A DNA stretch of 12,024 bases from Actinomycetota bacterium (GTDB lineage: Bacteria; Actinomycetota; Thermoleophilia; Gaiellales; Gaiellaceae), in the NCBI GenBank assembly GCA_005884155.1, contig VAXD01000054.1:1-12024 (forward strand). The letters run 5' to 3'. Both the position numbers and the translations under genes were made by a program. The notes under the pieces are model-generated. The model had not been told where the DNA came from. It did not search any database and saw nothing but the letters and a program-made list of their open reading frames with translations. Shown here piece by piece: positions 5,809 to 12,024 of this stretch (the stretch's first letter is position 1; every line of letters begins with the position of its first letter).

Positions 5809-7448
5809 GGCACGACCACCAGCGTCTGCGAGATGCCGGCCACGAAGCCGTGGCCGATGGTCACGCGTGCGCGGTAGCTGCCCGGCGTCAGATCGACCCC
5901 GGCCGCAAAGGATCCGTTTGCGTCAGTCGTCGTGGAACTGACGGTAACCCAGTTCGAGCCGTTGAGGCGCTGGATCTGGACGTCGGCGCCGGAAAAGATG
6001 GGATGTTCCTGGCCGCTGACGGTGACGCCGTCGGAGCCGGCGCTCAGCTCGACGAGCGGCGCGACGGACACGCGCACGACGCCGCTGCGGAAGCCTCCGC
6101 TCTGCAGCCGGTAATCGGTTGGGACGGTCGGCCTGACGGTCACCGCGACGGCGCCGTTCGTCACCGTCACGCGCCCGGCGCTTCTCCACGAGCCGCCGAA
6201 GGGTCGCTGCTCGAGCGTAACGTGCGGCGTGCCGCGTGCGACACCGGTCAGCTGGCCCTGAGAGCCGTAGACGACGCTGCCCGACTGGGCGGTCAGGCTC
6301 AGCAGGCCGAGCCGGAACCAGGTCGAACGGAGCCCGAGGGCCGCGCGCACGATGGCGCCGCTGACGGTGCGCTGCCCGCGCGAGCCGATCAGCTTCACCG
6401 TCCGCACGCGCCCGGAGGACGTGACGTTCGCGCCGAAGTCGACGATCTGCCCGGGCACGTGGAAGCGCTTCGCGAGCAGAGCGGGACCGAACCGGAGCGG
6501 GCCCCAGTTGTGGTACGGCGAGAGGGTGTCGTAGGGGTCTGTGACCGAGACCAGGTACGGCACCGGCGGAGAGCCGGTCCAGACGTCCTGCACGTTCGCC
6601 GTGCGGCCCCCGGAGCTGGAGGAGAAGAACGTGTCGGCGAGCTGGTCGTCGTAGAGGACAACCTGGCCCGCAGTCTCGGCGACGGCCTGGTCGCTGCTCG
6701 GCTTCTCGGCCGCGATCCCGCCGTAGACCTGGCTCCGCGTGTCGTTGTAGACGTCGAAGTCGCCGCCGTGGAGGTGCGCGAGCGCGTAGGTCCGCGCGAC
6801 GATCGCCTGGGCCGCCAGAGCCTGGTCCGGCCAGCGGTTCGGCATCTCCGACGGGACGACGCCGCGCACGTACTGGTCGAGCGGGACGATGTTGACGACC
6901 TGCAAACGCTTGCCCGCCGGCTTCACGCGCAGCGTGCCGCGATAGCCGCGGGAGCCGAGCGAGAGCGGCGTGGCACCGGGCTGGAAGAACAGCGGCGGCT
7001 TGAGCGCGCGTGCCCGCCCGGCAGCCTTGAGCTTCAGCTTGAGGTCCGGCCCGAACGAGTACGCGCCGGCTGCGAGCTTGTGCTTCTTGCCGGCGCCGTC
7101 GACGAGCGTGAACTTCGACGTGGACGAGACAGAGACGTTGCGCGCGGACGCCGCCAGCAGCACGCGCACGCGCTTGAGCTGCGCCTCGCCGAGGGTCGTC
7201 CCGGAGAAGTAGTGCGCGACGATCTTGTCGGCCGACCAACCGTGGAGGGCGTATCCATAGGTCCCGTACTGCGCGAGGCCGACCCCATGGCCCCACCCGT
7301 GCCCGGTGACGAAGATCGCCGGAAGCGCCTGCCGAGCCGCCGAGTGCTCCGAGCGCGCATACCCGTGCAGCGTCGCGGCGACGTGGCCCTGAGGCGCACC
7401 GGTAAGCCCGAGGGCGGCGAAAACGGTTGCTGCGAATTTGCTGACCAT
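5805..7448 (-). CDS. Secreted SpoIID/LytB-domain protein (putative peptidoglycan lytic enzyme)
   Basis: Exported cell-wall protein of 547 residues with a signal-like N-terminus (MVSKFAATVFAALGLTGAP). The motif GHGWGHGVGLAQYG sits at 49-62. It is followed by YALHGWSADKIVAHYFSGTTL, then the SpoIID core: VVNIVPLDQYVRGVVPSEMP (184-203), ALAAQAIVARTYAL (210-223) and FSSSSGGRTAN (275-285). In Bacillus and Clostridioides SpoIID the Glu of the PSEMP motif (here Glu201) is the catalytic acid of a lytic transglycosylase acting on denuded glycan; activity here is inferred. The GHG motif is usually C-terminal in firmicute SpoIID, and the N-terminal position is typical of actinobacterial forms. Residues from about 385 to the end look like two beta-rich Ig-like domains. 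ATG 7448 gives a proper signal peptide, but no strong ribosome binding site precedes it. First gene of a two-gene operon with the protease. Confidence 0.85.
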   Translation of the reverse strand: MVSKFAATVFAALGLTGAPQGHVAATLHGYARSEHSAARQALPAIFVTGHGWGHGVGLAQYGTYGYALHGWSADKIVAHYFSGTTLGEAQLKRVRVLLAASARNVSVSSTSKFTLVDGAGKKHKLAAGAYSFGPDLKLKLKAAGRARALKPPLFFQPGATPLSLGSRGYRGTLRVKPAGKRLQVVNIVPLDQYVRGVVPSEMPNRWPDQALAAQAIVARTYALAHLHGGDFDVYNDTRSQVYGGIAAEKPSSDQAVAETAGQVVLYDDQLADTFFSSSSGGRTANVQDVWTGSPPVPYLVSVTDPYDTLSPYHNWGPLRFGPALLAKRFHVPGQIVDFGANVTSSGRVRTVKLIGSRGQRTVSGAIVRAALGLRSTWFRLGLLSLTAQSGSVVYGSQGQLTGVARGTPHVTLEQRPFGGSWRSAGRVTVTNGAVAVTVRPTVPTDYRLQSGGFRSGVVRVSVAPLVELSAGSDGVTVSGQEHPIFSGADVQIQRLNGSNWVTVSSTTTDANGSFAAGVDLTPGSYRARVTIGHGFVAGISQTLVVVP

Positions 7449-7600
7449 CGGCCTGAGTGTCGGCGGCGCGGGCGAATTCTCAAGACCGGCCGCAAGCCAG
7501 AGGTGAGAGGGTATCGCACCTTTCCGCTGGATTTGGCGTTCCTTACAACAACTTTTCGTTCAGTTTTACCTTCCCCGCATGCTGGGTACGGCGTTTCCCG
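7449..7600. promoter_or_regulatory. Divergent intergenic region between spoIID-like and kinase genes
   Basis: This 152-base gap must hold promoters for the minus-strand SpoIID/protease operon and the plus-strand kinase. It contains an AT-richer island (about 7520-7575) that stands out from the surroundings. Candidates are weak. On the plus strand TACCTT (7567-7572) could be a -10, with TTACAA (7543-7548) 18 bases upstream. On the minus strand TACCCT, read from about 7515 downward, matches TANNNT without a clear -35. No operator palindrome is obvious. Confidence 0.35.
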
Positions 7601-8953
7601 ATGGCTGTGGAGACGCACGCGCTTCCGCCCCGTTACCGCTCTCCGCGCCTGATCGGACGCGGTGCGATGGGCGATATCTTCGCCGCGACGGACGCCGTTC
7701 TCGGACGCGAGGTCGCCGTGAAGCTGCTCGCGGAGCGCTACGCGGCTGATTCGGGCATCAGAGAACGCTTCCAGCGCGAAGGAATGGCAGCCGCCCGGCT
7801 GTCCGGCGAGCCCGCGGCGGTCACGATCTTCGACGTCGGCGAGCACGACAGCCGCCCGTTCATCGTCATGGAGCTCCTCCGCGGCGGCTCGCTCGAAGAA
7901 CGGCTGCGCCGCGACGGCGCGCAACCGCCCGCCCGCGTGCTCGCTTGGCTCGAGCAGGCGGCAGGCACTCTCGACGCCGGGCACGAGCACGGCATCGTCC
8001 ACCGTGACGTCAAGCCCGCAAACCTGCTTCTGAACGAGCGCGGCGAGGTGCGCGTGGCCGATTTCGGGATCGCGAGCGCCGCAGGGCTCGACTCGATGAC
8101 GCTCACCGGGACCGTGCTCGGCACGGCGGGCTACCTCGCGCCCGAGCAGGCCGCCGGCGAGCGTTCGAGTCCCGCCAGCGACCGCTACGCGCTCGCGGTG
8201 GTCGCGTACGAGCTGCTCAGCGGGCACCGCCCGTTCGAGCGAGAGTCGCCGACCGCGGAGGCCGCCGCCCACGTGAACGCGCCGGTGCCCTCGATCGCCG
8301 AGCGCTGTCACGGCATGCCGTACGCAGTCGACGCCGTCTTCCAACGGGCGCTCGCGAAGGACCCGCGGGACCGCTACGGCTCGGCGCGTGAGTTCGTCGC
8401 CGACCTCCGAGACGCGCTCTACCAGGGAGCGGGCACGACCGCGGTGCTCGCTCCGGCCGCGCCGAGAGCGCAGCGCGGGGCCGCGCTGCGGTTCGTCGTT
8501 CCCATCGCGTTGCTGGTGCTCGCGGCGGCCGTGGGGGCCGCGATCGCCGCGCTCATCTCCAGCGGCGGCAGCCCGGCCACACGCGTGCTTACGCGAACCG
8601 TCACGGGCCCGGCCGGCACGACGACGATCCGCCGGCCGGTGACGCAGCGGACTGCGCCGCCCCCGCCGGCCCCGGTGAGCGGCGATGGCCACACGCTCAA
8701 CGACCGCGGCTACTCGCTGATGCAGCAGGGCAACTACGCGAGCGCGCTGCCGCTCCTGCAGCAGGCGGCCCGAGCCCTCCGCGGCACAGGCCCGTCCGAC
8801 CCGTACGAAGCCTTCGCGAACTACAACCTCGGCTACACGCTCTGGCGGCTCGGCCGCTGTCAGACCGCGGTCCCGTACCTGCAGCGGGCCGAGCGCCTCG
8901 AGCCCAGCCGCCCGGAGCCGCGCCACGTGCTCAGGCGGGCCGAGCGCTGCTGA
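7601..8953 (+). CDS. Membrane eukaryote-like Ser/Thr protein kinase with external TPR-like domain
   Basis: Transmembrane sensor kinase of 450 residues. The cytoplasmic kinase domain spans about 13-275 and has all key residues. These are the Gly-loop IGRGAMGDIF (18-27), Lys41 in VAVKLL, Glu60 of helix C, HRDVKPAN (134-141; Asp136, Asn141), DFG 154-156, the activation segment TLTGTVLGTAGYLAPEQ with candidate phospho-threonines 167-176, and SDRYAL (193-198). One membrane helix follows at about 298-319, then a Thr/Pro-rich linker. The exterior part (about 364-445) has two TPR-like helix pairs: LNDRGYSLMQQGNYASALPLLQQA, and NYNLGYTLWRLGRCQTAVPYLQRAERLEP. PASTA repeats, usual in PknB, are absent. 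Start 7601 is chosen because the kinase fold begins soon after it and the upstream in-frame part encodes atypical Phe/Asn-rich sequence. rfbB begins 21 bases after the stop. Ligand and substrates unknown. Confidence 0.9.
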   Translation: MAVETHALPPRYRSPRLIGRGAMGDIFAATDAVLGREVAVKLLAERYAADSGIRERFQREGMAAARLSGEPAAVTIFDVGEHDSRPFIVMELLRGGSLEERLRRDGAQPPARVLAWLEQAAGTLDAGHEHGIVHRDVKPANLLLNERGEVRVADFGIASAAGLDSMTLTGTVLGTAGYLAPEQAAGERSSPASDRYALAVVAYELLSGHRPFERESPTAEAAAHVNAPVPSIAERCHGMPYAVDAVFQRALAKDPRDRYGSAREFVADLRDALYQGAGTTAVLAPAAPRAQRGAALRFVVPIALLVLAAAVGAAIAALISSGGSPATRVLTRTVTGPAGTTTIRRPVTQRTAPPPPAPVSGDGHTLNDRGYSLMQQGNYASALPLLQQAARALRGTGPSDPYEAFANYNLGYTLWRLGRCQTAVPYLQRAERLEPSRPEPRHVLRRAERC

Positions 8954-8957
8954 GCGC

Positions 8958-8974
8958 GCCGTAGACTCCGCCCG
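8958..8974 (+). promoter_or_regulatory. Putative leaderless promoter (-10 TAGACT) of rfbB
   Basis: GCCGTAGACT (8958-8967) contains a TANNNT -10 at 8962-8967, followed by exactly 7 bases and the ATG at 8975. No Shine-Dalgarno sequence and no clear -35 are visible. Nine of these ten bases recur before wbpI (493-502) at the same distance from the start codon. It would make rfbB independent of the kinase gene that ends 21 bases upstream. Confidence 0.5.
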
Positions 8975-9961
8975 ATGCGTCTCCTCGTCACCGGCGCGGC
9001 CGGGTTCATCGGCTCGAACTTCGTCCGCTACTGGCTCGAGCAGCGGCCGGAAGACCACGTCGTCGCCTACGACCTGCTCACCTACGCGGGCGTGCGCGAG
9101 AACGTTCCCGAGGCCGTGCCGTTCGTGCAGGGCGACATCGCCGACCTCGAGCTCGCGGAGCAGACGCTGGCCGAGCACGCGCTCGACGTGGTCGTCAACT
9201 TCGCCGCCGAGTCGCACAACAGCCTCGCCGTGCAGGACCCCGCGCTCTTCGCCCGGACGAACGTGCTCGGGACGCAGCAGCTGCTCGAGGCCGCCCGGCG
9301 CCAGGGTGTCGCGCGGTTCCACCACATCTCGACGTGCGAGGTGTACGGCGACCTCGCGCTCGACTCGGACGAGTCGTTCAGCGAGGAATCGCCGTACCGC
9401 CCGCGCACGCCGTACAACGCCTCGAAGGCGGCCGCCGACCACTACGTCCGCTCGTACTTCGAGACCTTCGAGCTGCCGACGACGATCACCAACTGCTCGA
9501 ACAACTACGGGCCGTTCCAGTTTCCGGAGAAGGTGATCCCGCTCTTCACGACGCACGCGCTCGACGACCAGCCGCTGCCGCTCTACGCATCCACCCAGAA
9601 CAGGCGGGAGTGGCTGCACGTGCTCGACCACTGCCGCGCGATCGAGCTCGTGCTGGAGCAGGGCGAGCCCGGCGAGACGTACAACGTCGGCTCAGGCGTC
9701 GAGCGGTCGATCGAGGAGGTCGCGGACGCGGTGCTCGAGCAGACCGGCAAGGACGCGTCGTTGAAGACGATCGTCCCCGACAGGCCCGGCCACGACCGGC
9801 GCTACCTGCTCGACTCCTCGAAGATCCGCGCGCTCGGCTGGTCGGAAGAGATCGGCTGGGACGAAGGGATCGCCGAGACAGTGCGCTGGTACGCGGACAA
9901 CCGCGACTGGTGGGAACCGCTCCGCGACCGAGCGCCGGTCGACGAAGCCGCCTGGCGCTAG
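8975..9961 (+). CDS. rfbB: dTDP-glucose 4,6-dehydratase (RfbB/RmlB family) with variant active site
   Basis: Extended SDR enzyme of 328 residues for the second step of dTDP-L-rhamnose synthesis, converting dTDP-glucose to dTDP-4-keto-6-deoxyglucose. The NAD-binding motif GAAGFIGSNFVRYW lies at 7-20. PYNASKAAADHYVRSYFETF holds the Tyr147/Lys151 pair. NCSNNYGPFQFPEKVIPLF (173-191) and REWLHVLDHC are strong RfbB signatures, and the pairing with rfbA, rfbC and rfbD supports the role. The usual STDEVYG catalytic block reads STCEVYGD (119-126), with Cys121 where RfbB enzymes have the catalytic Asp, while Thr120 and Glu122 are kept. The usual AAESHVDRSI is AAESHNSLAV (78-86). A related 4,6-dehydratase with another product is therefore possible. 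ATG 8975 starts the Rossmann strand precisely. It faces rfbD, with a hairpin between them. Confidence 0.87.
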   Translation: MRLLVTGAAGFIGSNFVRYWLEQRPEDHVVAYDLLTYAGVRENVPEAVPFVQGDIADLELAEQTLAEHALDVVVNFAAESHNSLAVQDPALFARTNVLGTQQLLEAARRQGVARFHHISTCEVYGDLALDSDESFSEESPYRPRTPYNASKAAADHYVRSYFETFELPTTITNCSNNYGPFQFPEKVIPLFTTHALDDQPLPLYASTQNRREWLHVLDHCRAIELVLEQGEPGETYNVGSGVERSIEEVADAVLEQTGKDASLKTIVPDRPGHDRRYLLDSSKIRALGWSEEIGWDEGIAETVRWYADNRDWWEPLRDRAPVDEAAWR

Positions 9962-9966
9962 AAAGC

Positions 9967-9991
9967 ACGGGGGAACCCCTGGTTCCCCCGT
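9967..9991. terminator. Perfect 11-bp hairpin after rfbB, probable (bidirectional) terminator
   Basis: ACGGGGGAACC (9967-9977) pairs perfectly with GGTTCCCCCGT (9981-9991) around a CCT loop. It begins 6 bases after the rfbB stop, between convergent rfbB and rfbD. Only short T-runs flank it (CCTTTCG after it on plus, GCTTTC on minus). It is well placed to end rfbB transcription and may also stop the rfbACD transcript. Confidence 0.65.
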
Positions 9992-10086
9992 GAGCCCCCT
10001 CCTTTCGTAACGCCTCAGGAGTTCCCGCGCCTGACGTGCCGGCCAAGCTCAGTGCGGGTAAAGGTTTTTGTCGTTGTGTGCCTCCC

Positions 10087-10103
10087 GCCGGGCAAAGCCC
10101 GGC
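10087..10103 (-). terminator. GC hairpin just after rfbD, possible terminator
   Basis: GCCGGGC (10087-10093) and GCCCGGC (10097-10103) form a perfect 7-bp stem with a 3-base loop, starting 18 bases beyond the rfbD stop. An alternative 7-bp pairing uses CCGCCGG (10085-10091) with CCGGCGG (10105-10111). There is no T-tract on the minus strand, so a terminator role is tentative. The remaining sequence between 9992 and 10086 shows no gene. Confidence 0.35.
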
Positions 10104-10121
10104 TCCGGCGGCCACTCGCCT

Positions 10122-10904
10122 CTACCCAGGGATGGTCTCCGGGCCGAGGCGTTCCAAGCAGGCGCGGAGGCCGTCTCGCCAGTGTGGTAGGCGCGGCGCT
10201 TCGGGGCGCTCGCTCCGCAACACCGAGTACGCGGGACGTGGGGCGGGGCGGCCGAGCTCTTCGGTCGTGATCTCGTTTACTCGCGTCTCGAGCCCGGCCT
10301 CTTCGAAGATCGCGCGGGCGAACTCGGCCCAGGAGCACTGGCCCTCGGCGCCGAGGTGCCAGGTGCCGTGCGGCAGCTCGAGCAGGTCGCGCGTCGCCTC
10401 GGCGAGGTGGCCGACGTACGTTGGCGAGCCGATTTGGTCGGCGACGACGGCGACCTCGTCGCGCTCGCGGCCGAGCTCGAGCATCGTCTTGACGAAGTTG
10501 CGGCCCGTCCAGCCGAACAGCCACGAACTGCGGACGATCCAGCCGTCGCGCACCTCGCGCTCGCCCTCGAGCTTCGTCCGTCCGTAGACGGAGAGCGGCT
10601 TCGGCTCGTCCGACTCGATGTACGGCTCGCGCGTCGTCCCGTCGAAGACGTAGTCGGTCGAGTAGTAGACGACAGGCACGCCGAGGGCGACTACGTTGCG
10701 CGTCCCGCCGACGTTCACTGCCTCCGCTCCGGCGGGATCTGCCTCGGCGCCGTCGACGTCGGTCCAAGCGGCCGCGTGCAGCACGAGCTCGGCGCGGACG
10801 GATAGCGGCCGCGTGACGTCGAGCTCCGCCCGCGTGCGCGCTTCGGCCTCCGGAAAGGCCTCCCGCAGCGCGGTGCCGAGCAGGCCGCCGGCACCCGTGA
10901 TCAG
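10122..10904 (-). CDS. rfbD: dTDP-4-dehydrorhamnose reductase (RfbD/RmlD)
   Basis: NAD(P)H-dependent SDR that performs the last step of dTDP-L-rhamnose synthesis. The N-terminal ITGAGGLLG is the nucleotide-binding loop. LHAAAWTDVDGAEADP (42-57), YSTDYVFDG (81-89) and YGRTKLEGE (107-115, Tyr107/Lys111) are RmlD hallmarks, as is RPAYS near the C-terminus. It is 260 residues from the chosen start. That start is unusual: no ATG, GTG or TTG lies at the expected position. A CTG at 10904-10902 overlaps the rfbC stop as CTGA, matching the 4-base overlaps elsewhere in the window. It leaves the first beta strand 2-3 residues short compared with MKILITG-type starts. The nearest conventional start is GTG at 10976-10974, which adds 24 residues inside the rfbC frame (about 284 residues). 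Downstream of rfbC and rfbA in one operon. Confidence 0.85.
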   Translation of the reverse strand: MITGAGGLLGTALREAFPEAEARTRAELDVTRPLSVRAELVLHAAAWTDVDGAEADPAGAEAVNVGGTRNVVALGVPVVYYSTDYVFDGTTREPYIESDEPKPLSVYGRTKLEGEREVRDGWIVRSSWLFGWTGRNFVKTMLELGRERDEVAVVADQIGSPTYVGHLAEATRDLLELPHGTWHLGAEGQCSWAEFARAIFEEAGLETRVNEITTEELGRPAPRPAYSVLRSERPEAPRLPHWRDGLRACLERLGPETIPG

Positions 10905-11362
10905 GAAACCGCGTCCCGCTCCGACAGGATCGGCGATTCGGTGCTCCAGAGGTGCGCGACGCGCGGGTCGTTCCACGGGACCTCCTGCTCGTCGGGGTCC
11001 TCGCGGTCGTACTCCTCGGTCACGTGGTAGAGGAAGAGGCAGTCGGTGAGCGCCTCGTAGCCGTGCGCGTGACGGCCGGGGATGAAGACGGCCACAGGAT
11101 TGTCGTCGCCGATGTCCTCGGTGAACGTCTCGCCGCTCTCGCGGTCGAGCACGACTACGCGCACCATCCCCTGCAGGCAGCAGAAGAGGTCGCACTGCCC
11201 GCGCTCGTGGTAGTGGAGCCCGCGAATCACGCCCTTGCGCGAGAAGACGAGGTTCGACTGGCGCACCGGCAGCGGCAGCTGCGAGGCGCGCATCAGCTCC
11301 ATGAACCAGCCGCGCTCGTCCTCGGACCGGCGCAGGGGTATTAGCTGGACGCCTTCGACCAT
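10901..11362 (-). CDS. rfbC: dTDP-4-dehydrorhamnose 3,5-epimerase family (RfbC/RmlC), short variant
   Basis: Cupin-fold epimerase of 153 residues (classical RmlC is nearer 180) for the third step of dTDP-L-rhamnose synthesis. RKGVIRGLHYH (42-52) gives the conserved Arg47 and catalytic-dyad His50. FIPGRHAHGYEAL (93-105) is the cupin AHG block. Tyr112 and Tyr118 fit the conserved tyrosines, and PWNDP (129-133, Asp132) is the partner acid. ILSERD near the end is also typical. The usual Q-x-K after RGLH reads QCD (56-58), so the conserved lysine is Asp58, and the region is cysteine-rich (CDLFCC). It is therefore a diverged RmlC; a related sugar isomerase cannot be excluded. ATG 11362 lies 22 bases inside the end of rfbA, with AAGGA directly abutting it. 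The stop TGA overlaps the putative CTG start of rfbD. Confidence 0.83.
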   Translation of the reverse strand: MVEGVQLIPLRRSEDERGWFMELMRASQLPLPVRQSNLVFSRKGVIRGLHYHERGQCDLFCCLQGMVRVVVLDRESGETFTEDIGDDNPVAVFIPGRHAHGYEALTDCLFLYHVTEEYDREDPDEQEVPWNDPRVAHLWSTESPILSERDAVS

Positions 11363-12024
11363 TCCTTATTGGCGCCGTTGGCACGGACGAAGTCGTTCAC
11401 CTCGTAGTACGCCTCGATCGACTCACCCGCGTCGCCCCAGAAGCCCTCGAGCACGTCGTACTCCATCTGGCCCTGGCCGACGTACCAGTTGTTCACGTCG
11501 GTGATCTCGAGCTCGCCGCGGCCCGACGGCTCGAGAGTCGGCAGCACGTCCCAGACCTGTTCGTCGTAGAAGTAGATCCCGGTGACCGCGTACTCGCTCG
11601 GGGGATCGGCTGGCTTCTCCACGATGCGCGTGACACGGTCGCCATCGAGCTCCGCGACGCCGAGGTGGCGCAGGTGCTCGGGCTCGTCGAGCTTGGCGAG
11701 CAGGATCCGGCCGCCCCGCTCCTGCGCGCGGAAATTCTCGACCGCGGGCACCAGCGACTGCTCGACCACGTTGTCGGCGAGCATTACGACGATGCGCCCG
11801 CCGCGCCCGAACCGCTCCGCGAGCCCGAGCGCCTCGGCGATGCCGCCCGGCTTGTCCTGGTACGCGTAAAAGAGCCGGTGGATCCCGTGCTCGTGCCCGT
11901 TGCCGAGCAGCCGGAAGAACTCGCCGGCGTGCGTCCCGCCGGTGACGAGCATCAGCTCCGTGACGTCGGCCTTGAAGAGCGCTTCGATCGCCCAGTTCAC
12001 CATCGGCCTGTCGTAGACGGGCAG
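11341..12024 (-). CDS. rfbA: Glucose-1-phosphate thymidylyltransferase (RfbA/RmlA), N-terminus beyond window edge
   Basis: Nucleotidyltransferase that makes dTDP-glucose from dTTP and glucose-1-phosphate, the first step of dTDP-L-rhamnose synthesis. The frame stays open to base 12024 and begins LPVYDRPMVNWAIEAL, which in RmlA follows the missing N-terminal signature GGxGTRLxPLT. The ATG at 12003 is therefore internal, not the start. Visible family blocks are GGIAEALGLAE, VVMLADN (usually GDN), EKPADPPSEYAVTGIYFYD, PSGRGELEITDVNNWYV and FWGDAGESIEAYYEVNDFV. 227 codons plus TAA (11343-11341) are present, and the C-terminus fits the short RmlA type without a long extension. It is the upstream gene of the rfbA-rfbC-rfbD run; its promoter is outside the window. 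Confidence 0.92.
   Translation of the reverse strand: MPVYDRPMVNWAIEALFKADVTELMLVTGGTHAGEFFRLLGNGHEHGIHRLFYAYQDKPGGIAEALGLAERFGRGGRIVVMLADNVVEQSLVPAVENFRAQERGGRILLAKLDEPEHLRHLGVAELDGDRVTRIVEKPADPPSEYAVTGIYFYDEQVWDVLPTLEPSGRGELEITDVNNWYVGQGQMEYDVLEGFWGDAGESIEAYYEVNDFVRANGANKEWSKASS

Noticed and set aside
7457..7600. Earlier ATG at 7457 as the kinase start
   Set aside because: The extra 48 residues include an atypical Phe/Asn-rich stretch encoded by the AT-richer intergenic island, and the kinase fold needs no such extension.
5850..7652. 600-codon plus-strand open frame opposite the SpoIID gene
   Set aside because: It is antisense to a clear SpoIID protein with signal peptide and catalytic motifs; low-complexity Arg/Asp-rich translation.
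7034..9631. 865-codon minus-strand open frame across the kinase and rfbB
   Set aside because: It is antisense to three well-supported genes, Arg/Val/Glu-rich without any domain, and is an artefact of high GC third positions.
1..12024. CRISPR array, insertion sequence or tandem repeats
   Set aside because: No regularly spaced repeats, terminal inverted repeats or transposase motifs were found on reading through.

Overview
The window is GC-rich DNA with short intergenic gaps, GTG starts and frequent 4-base gene overlaps. A eukaryote-like Ser/Thr kinase, a DUF4235-like tail and a SpoIID protein with the invariant GHG motif at its N-terminus suggest an actinobacterial lineage. My best guess is Thermoleophilia (Solirubrobacterales/Gaiellales type), judged from protein style only.

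Layout. (1) 1-204: C-terminal end of a small DUF4235-like protein, followed by a hairpin. (2) 414-486: tRNA-Lys(CTT) on the minus strand, separated by only 23 bases from the next gene. (3) 510-4378, plus strand: a four-gene sugar-nucleotide operon. It encodes a UDP-HexNAc 2-epimerase, a UDP-HexNAc 6-dehydrogenase, a Gfo/Idh/MocA oxidoreductase and a hexapeptide acetyltransferase. This is the WbpI/WbpA/WbpB/WbpD set of the UDP-ManNAc3NAcA pathway without its aminotransferase (WbpE). (4) 4375-7448, minus strand: a translationally coupled pair, SpoIID-like wall enzyme then secreted S8 protease. It converges on the sugar operon, sharing a CTAG double stop. (5) 7601-8953: a membrane Ser/Thr kinase with an external TPR-like domain, divergent from the SpoIID gene. 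(6) 8975-9961: rfbB on the plus strand. It converges on rfbD (10122-10904), rfbC (10901-11362) and rfbA (from 11341, cut by the window edge) on the minus strand. Together these are the complete dTDP-L-rhamnose set.

The genes fit one theme, the cell envelope: two activated sugars for a surface polysaccharide, a secreted glycan-cleaving/protease pair and a membrane sensor kinase. No glycosyltransferase, flippase or polymerase lies in the window, so the final polymer is unknown.

Most notable observations: a matching TAG(T/A)CT element exactly 7 bases before the start codons of both wbpI and rfbB, suggesting leaderless transcription; a Gfo/Idh reading frame that runs 75 codons past its expected end into the next gene; non-canonical active-site residues in RfbB (Cys for Asp) and RfbC (Asp for Lys); and a probable CTG start for rfbD. 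I see no CRISPR array, insertion sequence or phage gene.
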